From: Pedobacter faecalis
GTDB lineage: Bacteria > Bacteroidota > Bacteroidia > Sphingobacteriales > Sphingobacteriaceae
DNA: 64,000 nt
NCBI RefSeq assembly: GCF_030182585.1
Contig: NZ_JARXOW010000001.1
Coordinates: 930,001 to 994,000 of the forward strand
Direction: 5' to 3'
In this document: piece by piece, positions 1 to 8,865 of the stretch
How positions within the stretch are numbered: the stretch's first letter is position 1
How the letters are laid out: the number at the start of each line of letters is the position of its first letter
The notes under the pieces: generated by a model
What the model saw: only the letters and a program-made list of their open reading frames with translations
Databases searched by the model: none
Told to the model about the DNA's origin: nothing
Position numbers and translations under genes: made by a program

Positions 1-780
1 TATGTCAGTCGCAGCGGCCGACTGATGCACCGGAAAGGTCTTCCGCACCACCAGATTTTTAGACACCTCCATACTGGCAACAAAATATCTGCTGTGCATA
101 TCGTCAGGCGCCTTTAACCGCGACAGGTTAACACTAACCTCTCCCGCTTCGTCAGTCTTGGTCGACCCGCTAAAGATAGTCTTGTAACTCTCTTTCAAAT
201 GATAATCCAGCTTTTTACCCGAAAACGGCTTACCGTCCTGGTCTGTAAACCGAAGCACCGCATAGGTTTGCGTACCGCCTCCGTCCTGCTGGTACCGGTA
301 ACTTATCCCGGAAAACACCGTATTTGCTACCGAATTGCCCACACTAAACGTCTGGTCGTAGAAATAATCCGAACCAGCGTTCCGCATCCACTGCGTATAC
401 GCGCGAAGACGATAATTGCCCTCTCTCGCAGCACTATCATGCAAAACGAAATCACCGATGGCCATACCAGAAGTAACCGGTAATTTTAAACTTTGCGCCA
501 CCGAATCTGCCTCATCAATAAGATCTACGTAAACCGCCCCGCTTAAGTCCGACAAGCGGTGTCTTGCACCAACCGTTACATAAGCCTTAAACCATATCGT
601 ATCACCAACCAGGTAGTAAGGTTTATCGGTATGCAAATACACCTTCTCCAGCGGATGAGAATCCGACCAGCGTTGGAGCACACTAACAGCTTTATCTAAA
701 ACAGACCATTGTACTGCACTTAGTGAAAGTAAAGTGGACAGCGATAGACAAAGTATGAACCTGATTTGAGAGCGTTTCAT
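1..780 (-). CDS. MG2/TonB-plug-like surface protein, 5' part only
   Basis: Reading the minus strand from the ATG at 780 gives a signal peptide (MKRSQIRFILCLSLSTLLSL) and then a lipoprotein-free beta-rich protein that runs off the left edge. It keeps the segments EKVYLHTDKPYYLVGDTIWF, SGAVYVDL, GNYRLRAYTQWMRNAG and VGNSVAN, which recur almost word for word in the complete 901-residue protein at 22364-25069. It is therefore a paralogue of that gene: an alpha-2-macroglobulin MG2-type domain protein of the cell envelope that in Bacteroidota usually continues into a TonB plug-like domain. The C-terminal two thirds lie outside the window. Exact role unknown. Confidence 0.85.
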   Translation of the reverse strand, partial: MKRSQIRFILCLSLSTLLSLSAVQWSVLDKAVSVLQRWSDSHPLEKVYLHTDKPYYLVGDTIWFKAYVTVGARHRLSDLSGAVYVDLIDEADSVAQSLKLPVTSGMAIGDFVLHDSAAREGNYRLRAYTQWMRNAGSDYFYDQTFSVGNSVANTVFSGISYRYQQDGGGTQTYAVLRFTDQDGKPFSGKKLDYHLKESYKTIFSGSTKTDEAGEVSVNLSRLKAPDDMHSRYFVASMEVSKNLVVRKTFPVHQSAAATDI

Positions 781-924
781 AACTTATAAATTTTCCTGAA
801 GGTAACGATAATCAAATACTTTACAAAACCATGCCGCTACTATTTGAAACATGGGGTTTCCTGTTTTATGGTTTTTGTTTTCCTATTATTGCTACAAGTT
901 TGATGAAAATTAAACTCAACAAGT

Positions 925-2544
925 ATGAAAAAGCTGATCCTTACACTTCTTGGCTGCATTCTGGTCTTAACAATAGCACAGGCACAAAAGGGCATTGACT
1001 ACAAACGAATTTCTGCCGCAGGCAACAAAATGCTTATGAGCGTAGACAGTGGTGCCAAGAATGTTTTCTATGCCAATGCGTTTCCCAACCAGCCTCATAT
1101 CTCCTTTAATTTCTTACCCGAAGTTCACAACGTAAGCATACGGATCTTTTTTAGAAAGAACATCAAAGCAGAGAACTACAGATATACGATTCTGGATGAC
1201 AATAAATCCATTGTGTTAAACAAGCCGATCGAGACGTCCCAAATCAAGGATGCACAGGCCGGGGACGAAGAAATATTTAACGCAGTGAGTTTCGGGATAT
1301 TCACAATAAAGGATAAGGTTCTAACTATCCTCACTTATGATATCGAAAAGCCCGCAGACGTCTACAAAACAGTTTTCTATGGCAAGCCATTGCCGAAAGC
1401 AAAAATCCAGTTCATGTCAAAACGCTTCAAAACCGAGCGGGGAGTTGACTATGATAACATTCTCAATCTAAAAGATAAAACGGAGATCACATTCCGAGAG
1501 CAAGACGACGAGTTAACCATTATAAAAGAAGTGTCGGACATTGACTACGTCTATTCCATCTCTATAAGAGATAAACAACGTGACGAAATAGTATTCAAGT
1601 CAGATATCTGGAAATTTGGTGGCTACACAGATGAATTATATAGAGCCTCACCGCACGTTAACATCGATAAGAGCGTTTTTAAGAAATCGGGAGACTACGA
1701 AATCATCATCGAGCCCTCGCTTAAATGGGAAGGATGCCTGGACTGCGACCTGACCGCAAAAGATATAGAAAAATACGTCACCAGACATACACTCTCCATT
1801 ACGCTCGAGGAGCAAAACTATACAAAAAAAGAACTTATCATATACACCCTGTTAGTCGCCCTAAGCCTCGGATTGATCTTCCTAATAATCTCGTATATTT
1901 CCAGAAAAAGAAACAAAAAGAAGCTCACCGAAGAGCAGCAGCAGAAAGACATTGCAAAGCTTCAGCTTAACTCCGTACGTTCCCAGCTAAATCCGCACTT
2001 CCTTTTTAATGCACTGTCGGGCATTCAAAACCTGATGAACAAGAACGAGACAGATAAGGCCAACAAATACCTGTCGAAATTTGCAAGGCTGACCCGCAAC
2101 GTATTGGCCAACAACGACCTGATTAGTTTAAAGCAAGAAAAAACACTGCTCGACGATTATCTTCAAATGGAACAACTGCGTTTCGGTTTCGCCTACCAGA
2201 TCAAACTTTCAGAAGAAATTGACGCCGATAACACCGAAATCCCAAGCATGTTGCTACAGCCATTTGTAGAAAATGCGGTGAAGCATGGCATCTCACACAA
2301 AGCTGAAAACGGTACCATTCTCGTCGCATTCAACAAGCAGGCAAATGATCTTATTCTGTCGGTGGTCGACAACGGCAGAGGCTTCGATCCACAAAAAAAG
2401 AGCGACGGCCTCGGCTTGCAATTAAGCGAAAGCCGTATAGCTTTGCTCAATAGCATTTACAAAGAAAACAGGTTTACGCTGGAAATACAGTCGACCACCA
2501 CAGGCACCCGGGTAACTTTAACCATAACCGATTGGCTAATATGA
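925..2544 (+). CDS. LytS/YehU-type sensor histidine kinase
   Basis: This is a 539-residue membrane sensor kinase. A signal peptide (MKKLILTLLGCILVLTIAQA) is followed by about 280 extracytoplasmic residues of unknown fold, one membrane helix at about 303-326, and a His_kinase domain with the LytS-type phosphoacceptor motif QLNPHFLFNAL (His about 357). A C-terminal HATPase follows (N box FVENAVKHGISH, G box DNGRGF and DGLGL). The stop codon overlaps the start of the next gene (ATGA), so the two are translationally coupled and form a two-component pair. The stimulus is unknown. The start at 925 follows an A-rich leader, as is common in Bacteroidota. Confidence 0.93.
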   Translation: MKKLILTLLGCILVLTIAQAQKGIDYKRISAAGNKMLMSVDSGAKNVFYANAFPNQPHISFNFLPEVHNVSIRIFFRKNIKAENYRYTILDDNKSIVLNKPIETSQIKDAQAGDEEIFNAVSFGIFTIKDKVLTILTYDIEKPADVYKTVFYGKPLPKAKIQFMSKRFKTERGVDYDNILNLKDKTEITFREQDDELTIIKEVSDIDYVYSISIRDKQRDEIVFKSDIWKFGGYTDELYRASPHVNIDKSVFKKSGDYEIIIEPSLKWEGCLDCDLTAKDIEKYVTRHTLSITLEEQNYTKKELIIYTLLVALSLGLIFLIISYISRKRNKKKLTEEQQQKDIAKLQLNSVRSQLNPHFLFNALSGIQNLMNKNETDKANKYLSKFARLTRNVLANNDLISLKQEKTLLDDYLQMEQLRFGFAYQIKLSEEIDADNTEIPSMLLQPFVENAVKHGISHKAENGTILVAFNKQANDLILSVVDNGRGFDPQKKSDGLGLQLSESRIALLNSIYKENRFTLEIQSTTTGTRVTLTITDWLI

Positions 2545-3290
2545 TGAGAGCAGTTTTAATAGACGACGAGAAATCTAACCTGGAAAACCTGCGGACACTG
2601 CTCAGCAAGCACTGTCCGCAGCTAACCATCATGGCAACCGCGCAAAATGTAGCCGACGCTGTGTCGGCAATAGAACAAAGCAAGCCCGACCTCGTGTTTC
2701 TCGATATCCAGATGGGTGATCAGACCGGCTTTGACGTGCTGAAACTGCTTCCAGCACGTAACTTTGAAGTGATTTTTGTGACGGCGTACGACCAGTACGG
2801 CATACAAGCCGTAAAGTTTGCCGCTCTGGATTACCTCTTGAAACCTGTAGACATAGATGAACTGCTCAATGCCGTAAATATGGCCGAGCGCAAACTCGCA
2901 GCACACTTTCCAACCTCCCAACTCGATTTCCTGCTCCAGCAACTTAAGAAGCCAGAACCATCGGTAAGCAAAATAGCCCTGCCCATGCAAAACGAGATCC
3001 GGTATATAAACCTGTCTGAAATTATCCGCTGCGAAGCCGACAATACCTATACCCATTTCTTCCTTGCCGGAAATGAAAAAATACTCGTCTCAAAACCCCT
3101 CAAAGAATACGCGGACCTGCTGCGCCCCAACGGCTTCTTACGCACACACCAAAGCCATCTCGTAAACCCAAAATACGTAAAAAGCTGGCTAAAGGAAGAC
3201 GGCGGTGTATTGCTGCTAATCTCTGGCGAAAAAATACCAGTGTCTAAACCAAATAAAGATGCCGTAAAGCAAGCTTTGCAGGGGTTGTGA
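2541..3290 (+). CDS. LytTR-family response regulator
   Basis: Partner of the kinase just upstream. An N-terminal receiver domain carries the acidic pair LIDDE (residues 8-9) and the phospho-acceptor in FLDIQMG (Asp about 55). A Lys in YLLKPVD follows, and a C-terminal LytTR DNA-binding domain lies at about 148-248 (IRCEADNTYTHFF, RTHQSHLVNPKYV). I place the start at the ATG of the ATGA overlap. An upstream TTG at 2532 is possible but would put the reading inside the kinase. It likely activates a small set of promoters, which cannot be named from this window. Confidence 0.93.
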   Translation: MMRAVLIDDEKSNLENLRTLLSKHCPQLTIMATAQNVADAVSAIEQSKPDLVFLDIQMGDQTGFDVLKLLPARNFEVIFVTAYDQYGIQAVKFAALDYLLKPVDIDELLNAVNMAERKLAAHFPTSQLDFLLQQLKKPEPSVSKIALPMQNEIRYINLSEIIRCEADNTYTHFFLAGNEKILVSKPLKEYADLLRPNGFLRTHQSHLVNPKYVKSWLKEDGGVLLLISGEKIPVSKPNKDAVKQALQGL

Positions 3291-3301
3291 CTTTGTATTC
3301 T

Positions 3302-3664
3302 CTATCCTACAGATAGCATAAATAGCGACCCTAAACCCACAATCAAGTAAATCCAAAATAGGAAAAAATAGTCTTTGAAGCCACTTTCATCAAAATGGTT
3401 TACACTCCAATTAATCTTTTTATTGAAGAGTATCTCGACCCCGATAAAATATATGGACAGAAAGAATATCCAAGCCTTAGCTGCAGTAAAATTATCTGCA
3501 ATCGATAACACGATTGAACAGTTACATATAAACAATGTGGCAAGACCTGTACCTTTTGTGTAGTCCTCCGAAAAGTTTGTATTCCTTGACCAGTACTTTT
3601 TTGCAAAATACCCGGCAAACACGTTTAAGGAAATCATAAAATTGATCAAGTGTCGTAAAATCAT
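3302..3664 (-). CDS. Small membrane protein, unknown function
   Basis: A 120-residue protein with three or four hydrophobic segments (about 8-19, 42-55, 65-78, 100-117). I do not recognise a family. It is the intact member of a duplicated pair: the copy at 11766-12128 carries compensating indels that scramble its middle. It is the first gene of the minus-strand island, 15 bp downstream of the neighbour at 3679, and converges with the LytTR gene 12 bp away. An inner-membrane location is inferred from hydrophobicity only. Confidence 0.65.
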   Translation of the reverse strand: MILRHLINFMISLNVFAGYFAKKYWSRNTNFSEDYTKGTGLATLFICNCSIVLSIADNFTAAKAWIFFLSIYFIGVEILFNKKINWSVNHFDESGFKDYFFLFWIYLIVGLGSLFMLSVG

Positions 3665-3774
3665 GATTTTATCACGCCTCAGGCATTATGTTTTTTATTG
3701 ATCATTTTCAAAGCATATTTATATTTCGCTTCGATACTACCCTCCAAATGACCACCATATTCTCTCATATGTCT
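3303..3774. repeat. 472-bp island duplication, copy A
   Basis: Copy A of a roughly 95 percent identical segment found again at 11767-12238 in the same orientation. It spans the whole 120-residue membrane gene and the last about 32 codons of the gene at 3679. Both genes are intact in this copy, so it is the likely parent. Right boundary: identity stops after the shared catatgtct at 3774. Confidence 0.9.
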
Positions 3775-4254
3775 AATAAATCCCACATAGTCCTTGCTCT
3801 GCCATAGCTCATCTAACCTACCTCTTATTCCCTGGTCTTGCTCTTTTTCTAAGATTTCAAGGCGACGTTGCTGAACCACTTGTAACGCCTTATGAACGAT
3901 CTGTGTATTTGATAAAACGTATTCCAGTTTGCTTCTTAGAAATATATCGATTTCCTCCAACCATCTCACCAGAAAGGGAGTGTTACAAATTTGAGTAGCC
4001 GATAGTTTTTGCTCACTGTTAAACAACTCGTTCAGCTCACTATATCCATAACATATGCTGTAGCTACCAAAACAAAGAACCATATCAACTTCATATGACG
4101 AATTGTGATCGTAAGAGAGAATAACTGTTATCTCGTCATTCTTAAATGTGATGAAACCCATAAAATCATCAACGACTTCAAATCCAAACTGACGAAGTGT
4201 AGGGCTTAGATATTCCTTAACAAGCTTGTTAAAATTCATTAAGCATCGATTCAA
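3679..4254 (-). CDS. Unknown cytosolic protein, DUF4304-like size and pattern
   Basis: A protein of 186-191 residues. The start may be the internal Met at 4239 (MNFNKLVKEYL), which is the more natural start, or the one at 4254. It has no signal peptide or membrane segment. The N-terminal half reads like a small alpha/beta domain (LRQFGFEVVDDF, FGSYSICYGYSEL), and the C-terminal half is charged and helical with QQRRLEILEKEQDQ. The general pattern (FGF near residue 20, short beta strands, helical tail) recurs in the 15609 gene. Such proteins are common in Bacteroidota immunity clusters, but function here is inference only. The last 100 bp are duplicated at 12125-12238. Confidence 0.7.
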   Translation of the reverse strand: MNRCLMNFNKLVKEYLSPTLRQFGFEVVDDFMGFITFKNDEITVILSYDHNSSYEVDMVLCFGSYSICYGYSELNELFNSEQKLSATQICNTPFLVRWLEEIDIFLRSKLEYVLSNTQIVHKALQVVQQRRLEILEKEQDQGIRGRLDELWQSKDYVGFIRHMREYGGHLEGSIEAKYKYALKMINKKHNA

Positions 4255-4280
4255 GATTAATTATGGCAAGTGCAATATAA

Positions 4281-4715
4281 TTATTTGAAGCGATGCTTCG
4301 ATCCCCTACTTACATTATACCGCGTCATATAATATTTAGCGACCCCCCAAGGCAACAGACAGAACCCTAGAAAAATAACCGATATTAAAACCCGCGTTTT
4401 GTCACGTTTAAGACCGTCCGGTATATAGAAATAATCATATTCCGCATGGTAAATCAACTTGATTCTAGAACCGACTGGATATTTTGTACATTCCTGGTTA
4501 GCCAGCCGTATTAAATACCTTTTGCCCTTTACAATAATATCCAATGAAGAATGCCCCTTATACCGCGCACATGTTTGCTTTGTTATGGTATGAAATGAAG
4601 CAACACCAGCTCGTTCTAATTCCCTATTTTGAAAATAGAAATATACGAAGTATAAAGTGGATAATAACGAGAGTAAAATCATCATCCATTGGTATTTTGA
4701 AAAATATCTTCTCAT
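4281..4715 (-). CDS. Two-helix membrane protein, DUF3592-like arrangement
   Basis: A 144-residue protein with one N-terminal membrane helix (about 11-28), a soluble extracytoplasmic middle of about 75 residues with two Cys (QTCARY, QECTKY), and a second helix at about 108-128. The arrangement of helix, small beta domain and helix resembles DUF3592-type membrane proteins, but I cannot confirm the family. It stands alone between the unknown gene at 3679 and a decayed gene at 4797. Confidence 0.6.
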   Translation of the reverse strand: MRRYFSKYQWMMILLSLLSTLYFVYFYFQNRELERAGVASFHTITKQTCARYKGHSSLDIIVKGKRYLIRLANQECTKYPVGSRIKLIYHAEYDYFYIPDGLKRDKTRVLISVIFLGFCLLPWGVAKYYMTRYNVSRGSKHRFK

Positions 4716-4796
4716 TCAAGGATTATTTGTTTTCAGTTCAGGAAACATCTACTGATATGCTTATTTTGTAAACACTCCAATTGATTCCATCAGCTA

Positions 4797-5125
4797 TCAC
4801 CTCGTACGGGGATCATAAGTAGTGTCATCGCTTATTTTCTTCAGAGCCTTAGACGCTTCCAAACGTATTAAAGAATCAGATGTATTCTCTCTCATAGTCT
4901 TAGTTCCTCATGCTGTAGTTTAACCAAGGCCGTACTCCCTACAATTCTGTTTTCATCTAAAAAGGTTATTATCGCTTTCCTGGTATCTTGAGTTAAAAAA
5001 GGGTATGACCGTATCTTTGAGAAGATTCTCCAGTTCAACTTTTAGTCGATCGTAATCATTTAACGTCCAGGCTTTATTTATAACTAAATCATTTACCCCT
5101 AGTAAGTAAGAAGGGACGGTGGCCT
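4797..5125 (-). pseudogene. Decayed gene, at least two frameshifts
   Basis: Minus-strand translation in successive frames gives protein-like stretches: VPSYLLGVNDLVINKAWTLN followed by DYDRLKVELENLLKDTVIPF, then, after a shift, KAIITFLDENRIVGSTALVK, then SLIRLEASKALKKISDDTTY before a stop. No single frame is open and no start is visible. The middle and end are helical and charged. I do not recognise the family, though the last piece has a HEAT-like look. It is one of several broken genes in the island. Confidence 0.6.
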
Positions 5126-5154
5126 CTCAAAATCTAACACATTTTTTTCTGGGT

Positions 5155-5352
5155 TTAAAAAAGCAGTTTTATAATCTCATTTGCCAAAATCGCTACTCCA
5201 AATAACAACATTATTATCGATGCAGCAAATACCCTTAGCTTTGTAGCAAAAAGCATATCGTCCGAACTGTACTTATAGAATTTATGCCGAACGGCAGTCC
5301 ACGAGCCAAGCAGAACGCTGATTAGGCCGATGAAAAAATAACTAAGGTTCAT
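5155..5352 (-). CDS. 65-residue membrane protein
   Basis: A small protein with two predicted membrane helices (about 4-17 and 43-60) joined by a basic, Tyr-rich linker (RHKFYKYSSDD). The clean start, the balanced hydrophobic pattern and the absence of a competing frame support it as real. Function unknown. It lies downstream (minus strand) of the secreted protein at 5480 and upstream of the decayed gene at 4797. Confidence 0.55.
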   Translation of the reverse strand: MNLSYFFIGLISVLLGSWTAVRHKFYKYSSDDMLFATKLRVFAASIIMLLFGVAILANEIIKLLF

Positions 5353-5369
5353 TGGTGGATATGATGAAT

Positions 5370-5474
5370 CTATCTTTCAGCTAAGGTATGTTTTGACACC
5401 AAAATCCCTTTTTCTTCCATGAACTCTATTGAAATTTTACCATTTCTGTTAATATCTATCACATAGTCTATCAT
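5370..5474 (-). other. 34-codon ORF, perhaps a gene tail
   Basis: A short open frame starting MIDYVIDINRNGKISIEFME and ending at a TAG. It is coding-like in composition and sits right after the stop of the 5480 gene, but it is too short to assign. It could be a remnant like the other 3' tails in this island, or chance. Confidence 0.25.
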
Positions 5475-5479
5475 AAAAG

Positions 5480-6427
5480 TTATTTCGTCCTCTTAAATGT
5501 TCTGATAATATTCTTTATATCTGTCTTAGCCTGCTCGCTATCGCTCATATATGTCCCTACAAATAAATAGTAGCCGCCGTCATCAGCAAACACAATGACC
5601 TGATACATCTCTTCTTCCAAATGATTACTGTTCTTTGCGAAAAGCTCATACCCCTTTAGGCTATCCAATTCAATCTCGTTTATTCCTTTGTCCGTAATTA
5701 AAGAGTAGCTGTCAGGATACTTTTTAAGTCGTGATACACAAAATAATTTTTTGTTTTCAATGTCTGTTTTCGCAAATGATTTGTCAGTTATTAAGGTAGC
5801 TTTGTCGATACTTTCCGTGGGTGTTTTTAAATCTCGATTAAAGATCATTCCATTTTCAACGACAGCTTTAAACTTTAATGAGCCAGCACTTTCATTCAAT
5901 GAATAACCCAATGCTTCTCTAGGATTGCCCGTCCACTGTGAGTCTACAAAGGTCGATAAAATACTTTGCTTAATGTCCTGGCCTATTTTTAATGAGTCGC
6001 TCAGGTAGATCCCGTTTATGAGCGTAGTTGACTTTTCATTGCCATATATTAGAATATGCTTTGCAAATATTCTGTTGTTGGCAGATTGGTTTACTTCTAT
6101 AAGTAACGCATCGAAGCTGGCTACTTTGATGTCCTTCCTGCTTTTCAGAATCATACCCTTTGTTTTGAGCATATCTGCATTGAACCCTTTCTTAACCTCT
6201 GAGTATGGCCCTGGAATCTCGAGTGTCATTATCATTGAGGCTGGATCACCTGGATTTTGAAACCCTTTGAAATTCCCTGAATGTTGAAATGATTTAGGTG
6301 GAATCATGAAAATATTTGTTCCCTGGATCTGAACATGGCTGTTAGATCTTTCTTTTGGTAAATCTTGTCCAAAACAAAGTGTTGAAGAAGACACCAGCAG
6401 AGTTGCGAGGATTTTTATTCTTATCAT
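5480..6427 (-). CDS. Secreted/periplasmic protein of unknown function
   Basis: A 315-residue protein with a signal peptide (MIRIKILATLLVSSSTLCFG, cleavage about residue 20) and no further membrane helix. The mature part has two similar-looking halves: each ends with strand-rich sequence and an IKNII or IKQSIL helix (about residues 150-157 and 305-312), so an internal duplication is possible. I do not recognise a family. It is the largest gene in the first part of the island and appears to be monocistronic. Confidence 0.7.
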   Translation of the reverse strand: MIRIKILATLLVSSSTLCFGQDLPKERSNSHVQIQGTNIFMIPPKSFQHSGNFKGFQNPGDPASMIMTLEIPGPYSEVKKGFNADMLKTKGMILKSRKDIKVASFDALLIEVNQSANNRIFAKHILIYGNEKSTTLINGIYLSDSLKIGQDIKQSILSTFVDSQWTGNPREALGYSLNESAGSLKFKAVVENGMIFNRDLKTPTESIDKATLITDKSFAKTDIENKKLFCVSRLKKYPDSYSLITDKGINEIELDSLKGYELFAKNSNHLEEEMYQVIVFADDGGYYLFVGTYMSDSEQAKTDIKNIIRTFKRTK

Positions 6428-6647
6428 CAGCGTTAAATATTATACAAATATAAGGGTTATATCGTTGTCTCTTTCAAATCCGTAAATGTCTTGTTGAGTC
6501 GCCTAAATTCTATAGACACATGCAGAATTCCTAGTGCTCTAACTTATCCTTCCATACCAATTCATCAGCAGCGCTATTTGTGCTACGTTAAGCCATTGAC
6601 CCTTGATAATATACATAATCCTTCGCTAAGAGTGAGACTTGGAATAA

Positions 6648-7061
6648 CTAAACTAAACCATTTTCAACAATATAGCTTTTATCCCATAGTCTATATAATT
6701 TCAGCGCTTCATCTAATACTAATCCAATATTTTGCTCAAAAAAAAGCAGGCTTTCATTTTCCACGACAAACCGCTTTACGAAATATCTGCACTGCAGATC
6801 GTCATAACTCTTGGTAACATAGAAAGAGAACACATCTCCAGAGGGATTATCTACACAAATAATCCCAATATTCCCCATAAAAAACCCGTCATCAAAAATA
6901 AAGTCGACAATTAAAGCATCGTTTGTTTTTACTGGCTGAGTTAACTTCCAACCATCAGAATTAAGCTTATTAATCATCAACTTTTCAATAGAACTTAACC
7001 TCTCTTCTATTTTCAAAAATTCTTTATCATCAATATGGTTGTATAGATTATAGTTCAGCAT
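6648..7061 (-). CDS. Unknown cytosolic protein, immunity-like
   Basis: A 137-residue acidic protein without signal peptide. An N-terminal helix (FLKIEERLSSIEKLMINKL) is followed by a strand-rich middle (ALIVDFIFDDGFFMGNIGII) and a helical end. Size, acidity and setting fit an immunity-type protein, but no family is recognised. The region just upstream holds a broken gene tail (7092-7312), and a spacer of about 220 bp separates it from the secreted protein at 5480. Confidence 0.6.
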   Translation of the reverse strand: MLNYNLYNHIDDKEFLKIEERLSSIEKLMINKLNSDGWKLTQPVKTNDALIVDFIFDDGFFMGNIGIICVDNPSGDVFSFYVTKSYDDLQCRYFVKRFVVENESLLFFEQNIGLVLDEALKLYRLWDKSYIVENGLV

Positions 7062-7091
7062 ATCACAAAGTTCAAGTAAATCAATATTAAT

Positions 7092-7312
7092 TCACGTCGT
7101 CAATTCCAATCTCTGCGATGACGGGCGGCTTATTACATCAATTATATTATCAGACTTACATATTTCATAATAGACTAATTGAAAATCGTCAAACATGCCG
7201 CCGCCTTCTTCTTTAATCCATTTCAAAAATCTAGTATTTGTTGATTTACAAAAATTAACCAACAACATCGGGAAATATACTTCTGCAAATTTATTCTGTC
7301 CAACAGTTTCAC
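7092..7312 (-). pseudogene. 3' end of a lost gene
   Basis: An open minus-strand frame, with a stop but no start, encodes a protein-like end: FAEVYFPMLLVNFCKSTNTR, FLKWIKEEGGGMFDDFQLVY and YEICKSDNIIDVISRPSSQR. The frame is blocked upstream by a TAA. It reads as the last about 70 residues of a larger protein whose 5' part is gone. Family not recognised. Confidence 0.55.
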
Positions 7313-7378
7313 ATTATTTACCATAAAGTATTCACCCATTAATTTATTTCACATTGTCCATTCTGTTCCTGAAGGTAA

Positions 7379-7440
7379 TCAAATAAAACATTCAATAACA
7401 GACCTATAACTACTCGCATTCAACCTTTCGTATAAGCATA
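7379..7440 (-). pseudogene. Orphan tail copy of the 8444 gene
   Basis: The minus strand reads MLIRKVE and, after a 2-base deletion, ASSYRSVIECFI plus stop. This matches the last 20 residues of the gene at 8444-8854 (PMLIRKVEDASSYSVVVECF). It is therefore a diverged duplicate of only the 3' end of that gene, about 1 kb away. No more of the copy is present. Confidence 0.7.
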
Positions 7441-7478
7441 TTTGTGAAATGGGAAATAATTTTTTGATAACTAAATAT

Positions 7479-7976
7479 TTACAATCTCTTTAAAGAATTG
7501 AGCGCTTTTTCAAATTCCGCCTTTCTCTTCTCACTTACACCGACATACCCAATACTTAGAACCCCTAACCGCACATCTTTCCAATAGTGCCCATTTTTGG
7601 TCTTACCTTCCAAAATTATTGTCTTCAGCCTGTATTCCCGGCCCAATTCTTCCGCTAGTTTAGCTTTTAAGTCTAGTGCCTCAAATCGCTCGTTTGCCAT
7701 GCTATCGCCTAGGGACAAAATATTGTCGTAGTTTAGCATACTCTGACCGAAATCGGATATATACAACTTTGACGAATCTTTATAGATGTATTGTTTTTCC
7801 AGTTCCCCATGCCCTCCTTTTAAAGTAATCAGTTTATGTTGCTTAGGTACATTCATGGAATATTTGATTAATGTCTCATTCAATCCGTTAGTTCGATATC
7901 GCACAATAATATCTTCGCGGTTAATTGCGCAGGAAAGGATGAAAGAAATTAATGTTATAAAAACTGCTCTTTTCAT
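7479..7976 (-). CDS. Probable lipoprotein, unknown function
   Basis: A 165-residue protein with a lipoprotein-type signal (MKRAVFITLISFILSC, lipidated Cys about 16). The mature part is soluble, rich in charged residues, and ends in a helix (EKRKAEFEKALNSLKRL). The middle reads like a small alpha/beta domain. No family recognised. It likely sits on the periplasmic face of a membrane. Confidence 0.65.
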   Translation of the reverse strand: MKRAVFITLISFILSCAINREDIIVRYRTNGLNETLIKYSMNVPKQHKLITLKGGHGELEKQYIYKDSSKLYISDFGQSMLNYDNILSLGDSMANERFEALDLKAKLAEELGREYRLKTIILEGKTKNGHYWKDVRLGVLSIGYVGVSEKRKAEFEKALNSLKRL

Positions 7977-8055
7977 ATTTCACTGGTTCTCTACGTTTAA
8001 CTGCAGGCTCGTCTAATGGATTTCGTACTAATTGCTCATCGTTGCCTTTGTATCT

Positions 8056-8443
8056 CTAGATGCATTTACTCCGATTGTCATTGTCAGCAAAATTTACAGT
8101 ATCTGGAGATACCCAATCCGCAACCACAGAAACACCATTTCTGTATATTGATCTAATGACTTCTTTTGGCAATCTATTTTTCAGGTCCTTTATCATCCAG
8201 TAAGCACTCCAAGCGTGCCATTTGAAACTGCTAGTCTTGATTTATCGGCATAATCTGTCCAGAATTGCTCAGCTTTATAGTCTTCCACGCCTTTATCGAC
8301 AAAAAAAAAAACTGATGATGGGAAGTATCAAAATCAAGCTTGGTCACACTATTTCTTTTTTTGTAATAATTACATGTTTGAAACACCATTATAACTAGGA
8401 AAGTACTTATAAGCTTAATCATATCAGTAAGTATCTTCCACAT
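8056..8443 (-). pseudogene. Lipoprotein gene broken by two frameshifts
   Basis: Frame 1 starts MWKILTDMIKLISTFLVIMV and gives a lipoprotein-like signal (MVFQTC) and about 45 residues to the run of 11 A at 8301-8311. After a shift there, frame 2 reads VDKGVEDYKAEQFWTDYADK and onward to about 8222. After a second shift, frame 3 reads WHAWSAYWMIKDLKNRLPKE and VIRSIYRNGVSVVADWVSPD to a TAG at 8056. Joined, the gene would encode about 128 residues. The homopolymer suggests slippage, or a sequencing error at the first site. Confidence 0.65.
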
Positions 8444-8854
8444 CTACATAAAACATTCAACAACAACACTATAGCTACTCGCATCTTCAACCTTTCTTAT
8501 CAGCATAGGAATGTCTTTTTTCGAATACCAGAACCCTTTACTCACGCCGCTTTTCAAGCGCTCAATCACATATTCCTTGAACTTGGGTAGTGCCAACTGA
8601 TTCACATCCTCGAATTCATATTCTACTCTTGCCGTTCTACCCTTCATAAGCGGATGATACCCGAAAAAATACGCCCATCCAACTCTCCTTACACCTCGTA
8701 CCTGAAAAAATTTACCCTGAGCATCTAAAATATACGAATCCTTAAAGATGCCAAAAAGTGAAGTACTGGCCAGTTCAGGACCCTTTGCTTTCGTGTATAT
8801 ATTCTTATCGGCCTTAAAAAGGTGCAGTATAGGGTAGTTTATAGTTTGCAACAT
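8444..8854 (-). CDS. Unknown 136-residue cytosolic protein
   Basis: A soluble protein with a strand-rich centre (FFQVRGVRRVGWAYFFGYHP, RTARVEYEFED) and a helical end. No signal peptide. It abuts the broken lipoprotein gene (stop at 8444, next start 8443) and is preceded by the pentapeptide gene 11 bp upstream, suggesting one transcript. A diverged copy of its last 20 codons lies at 7379-7440. No family recognised; immunity-type is a guess from context. Confidence 0.65.
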   Translation of the reverse strand: MLQTINYPILHLFKADKNIYTKAKGPELASTSLFGIFKDSYILDAQGKFFQVRGVRRVGWAYFFGYHPLMKGRTARVEYEFEDVNQLALPKFKEYVIERLKSGVSKGFWYSKKDIPMLIRKVEDASSYSVVVECFM

Positions 8855-8865
8855 GAAAGAAATAA

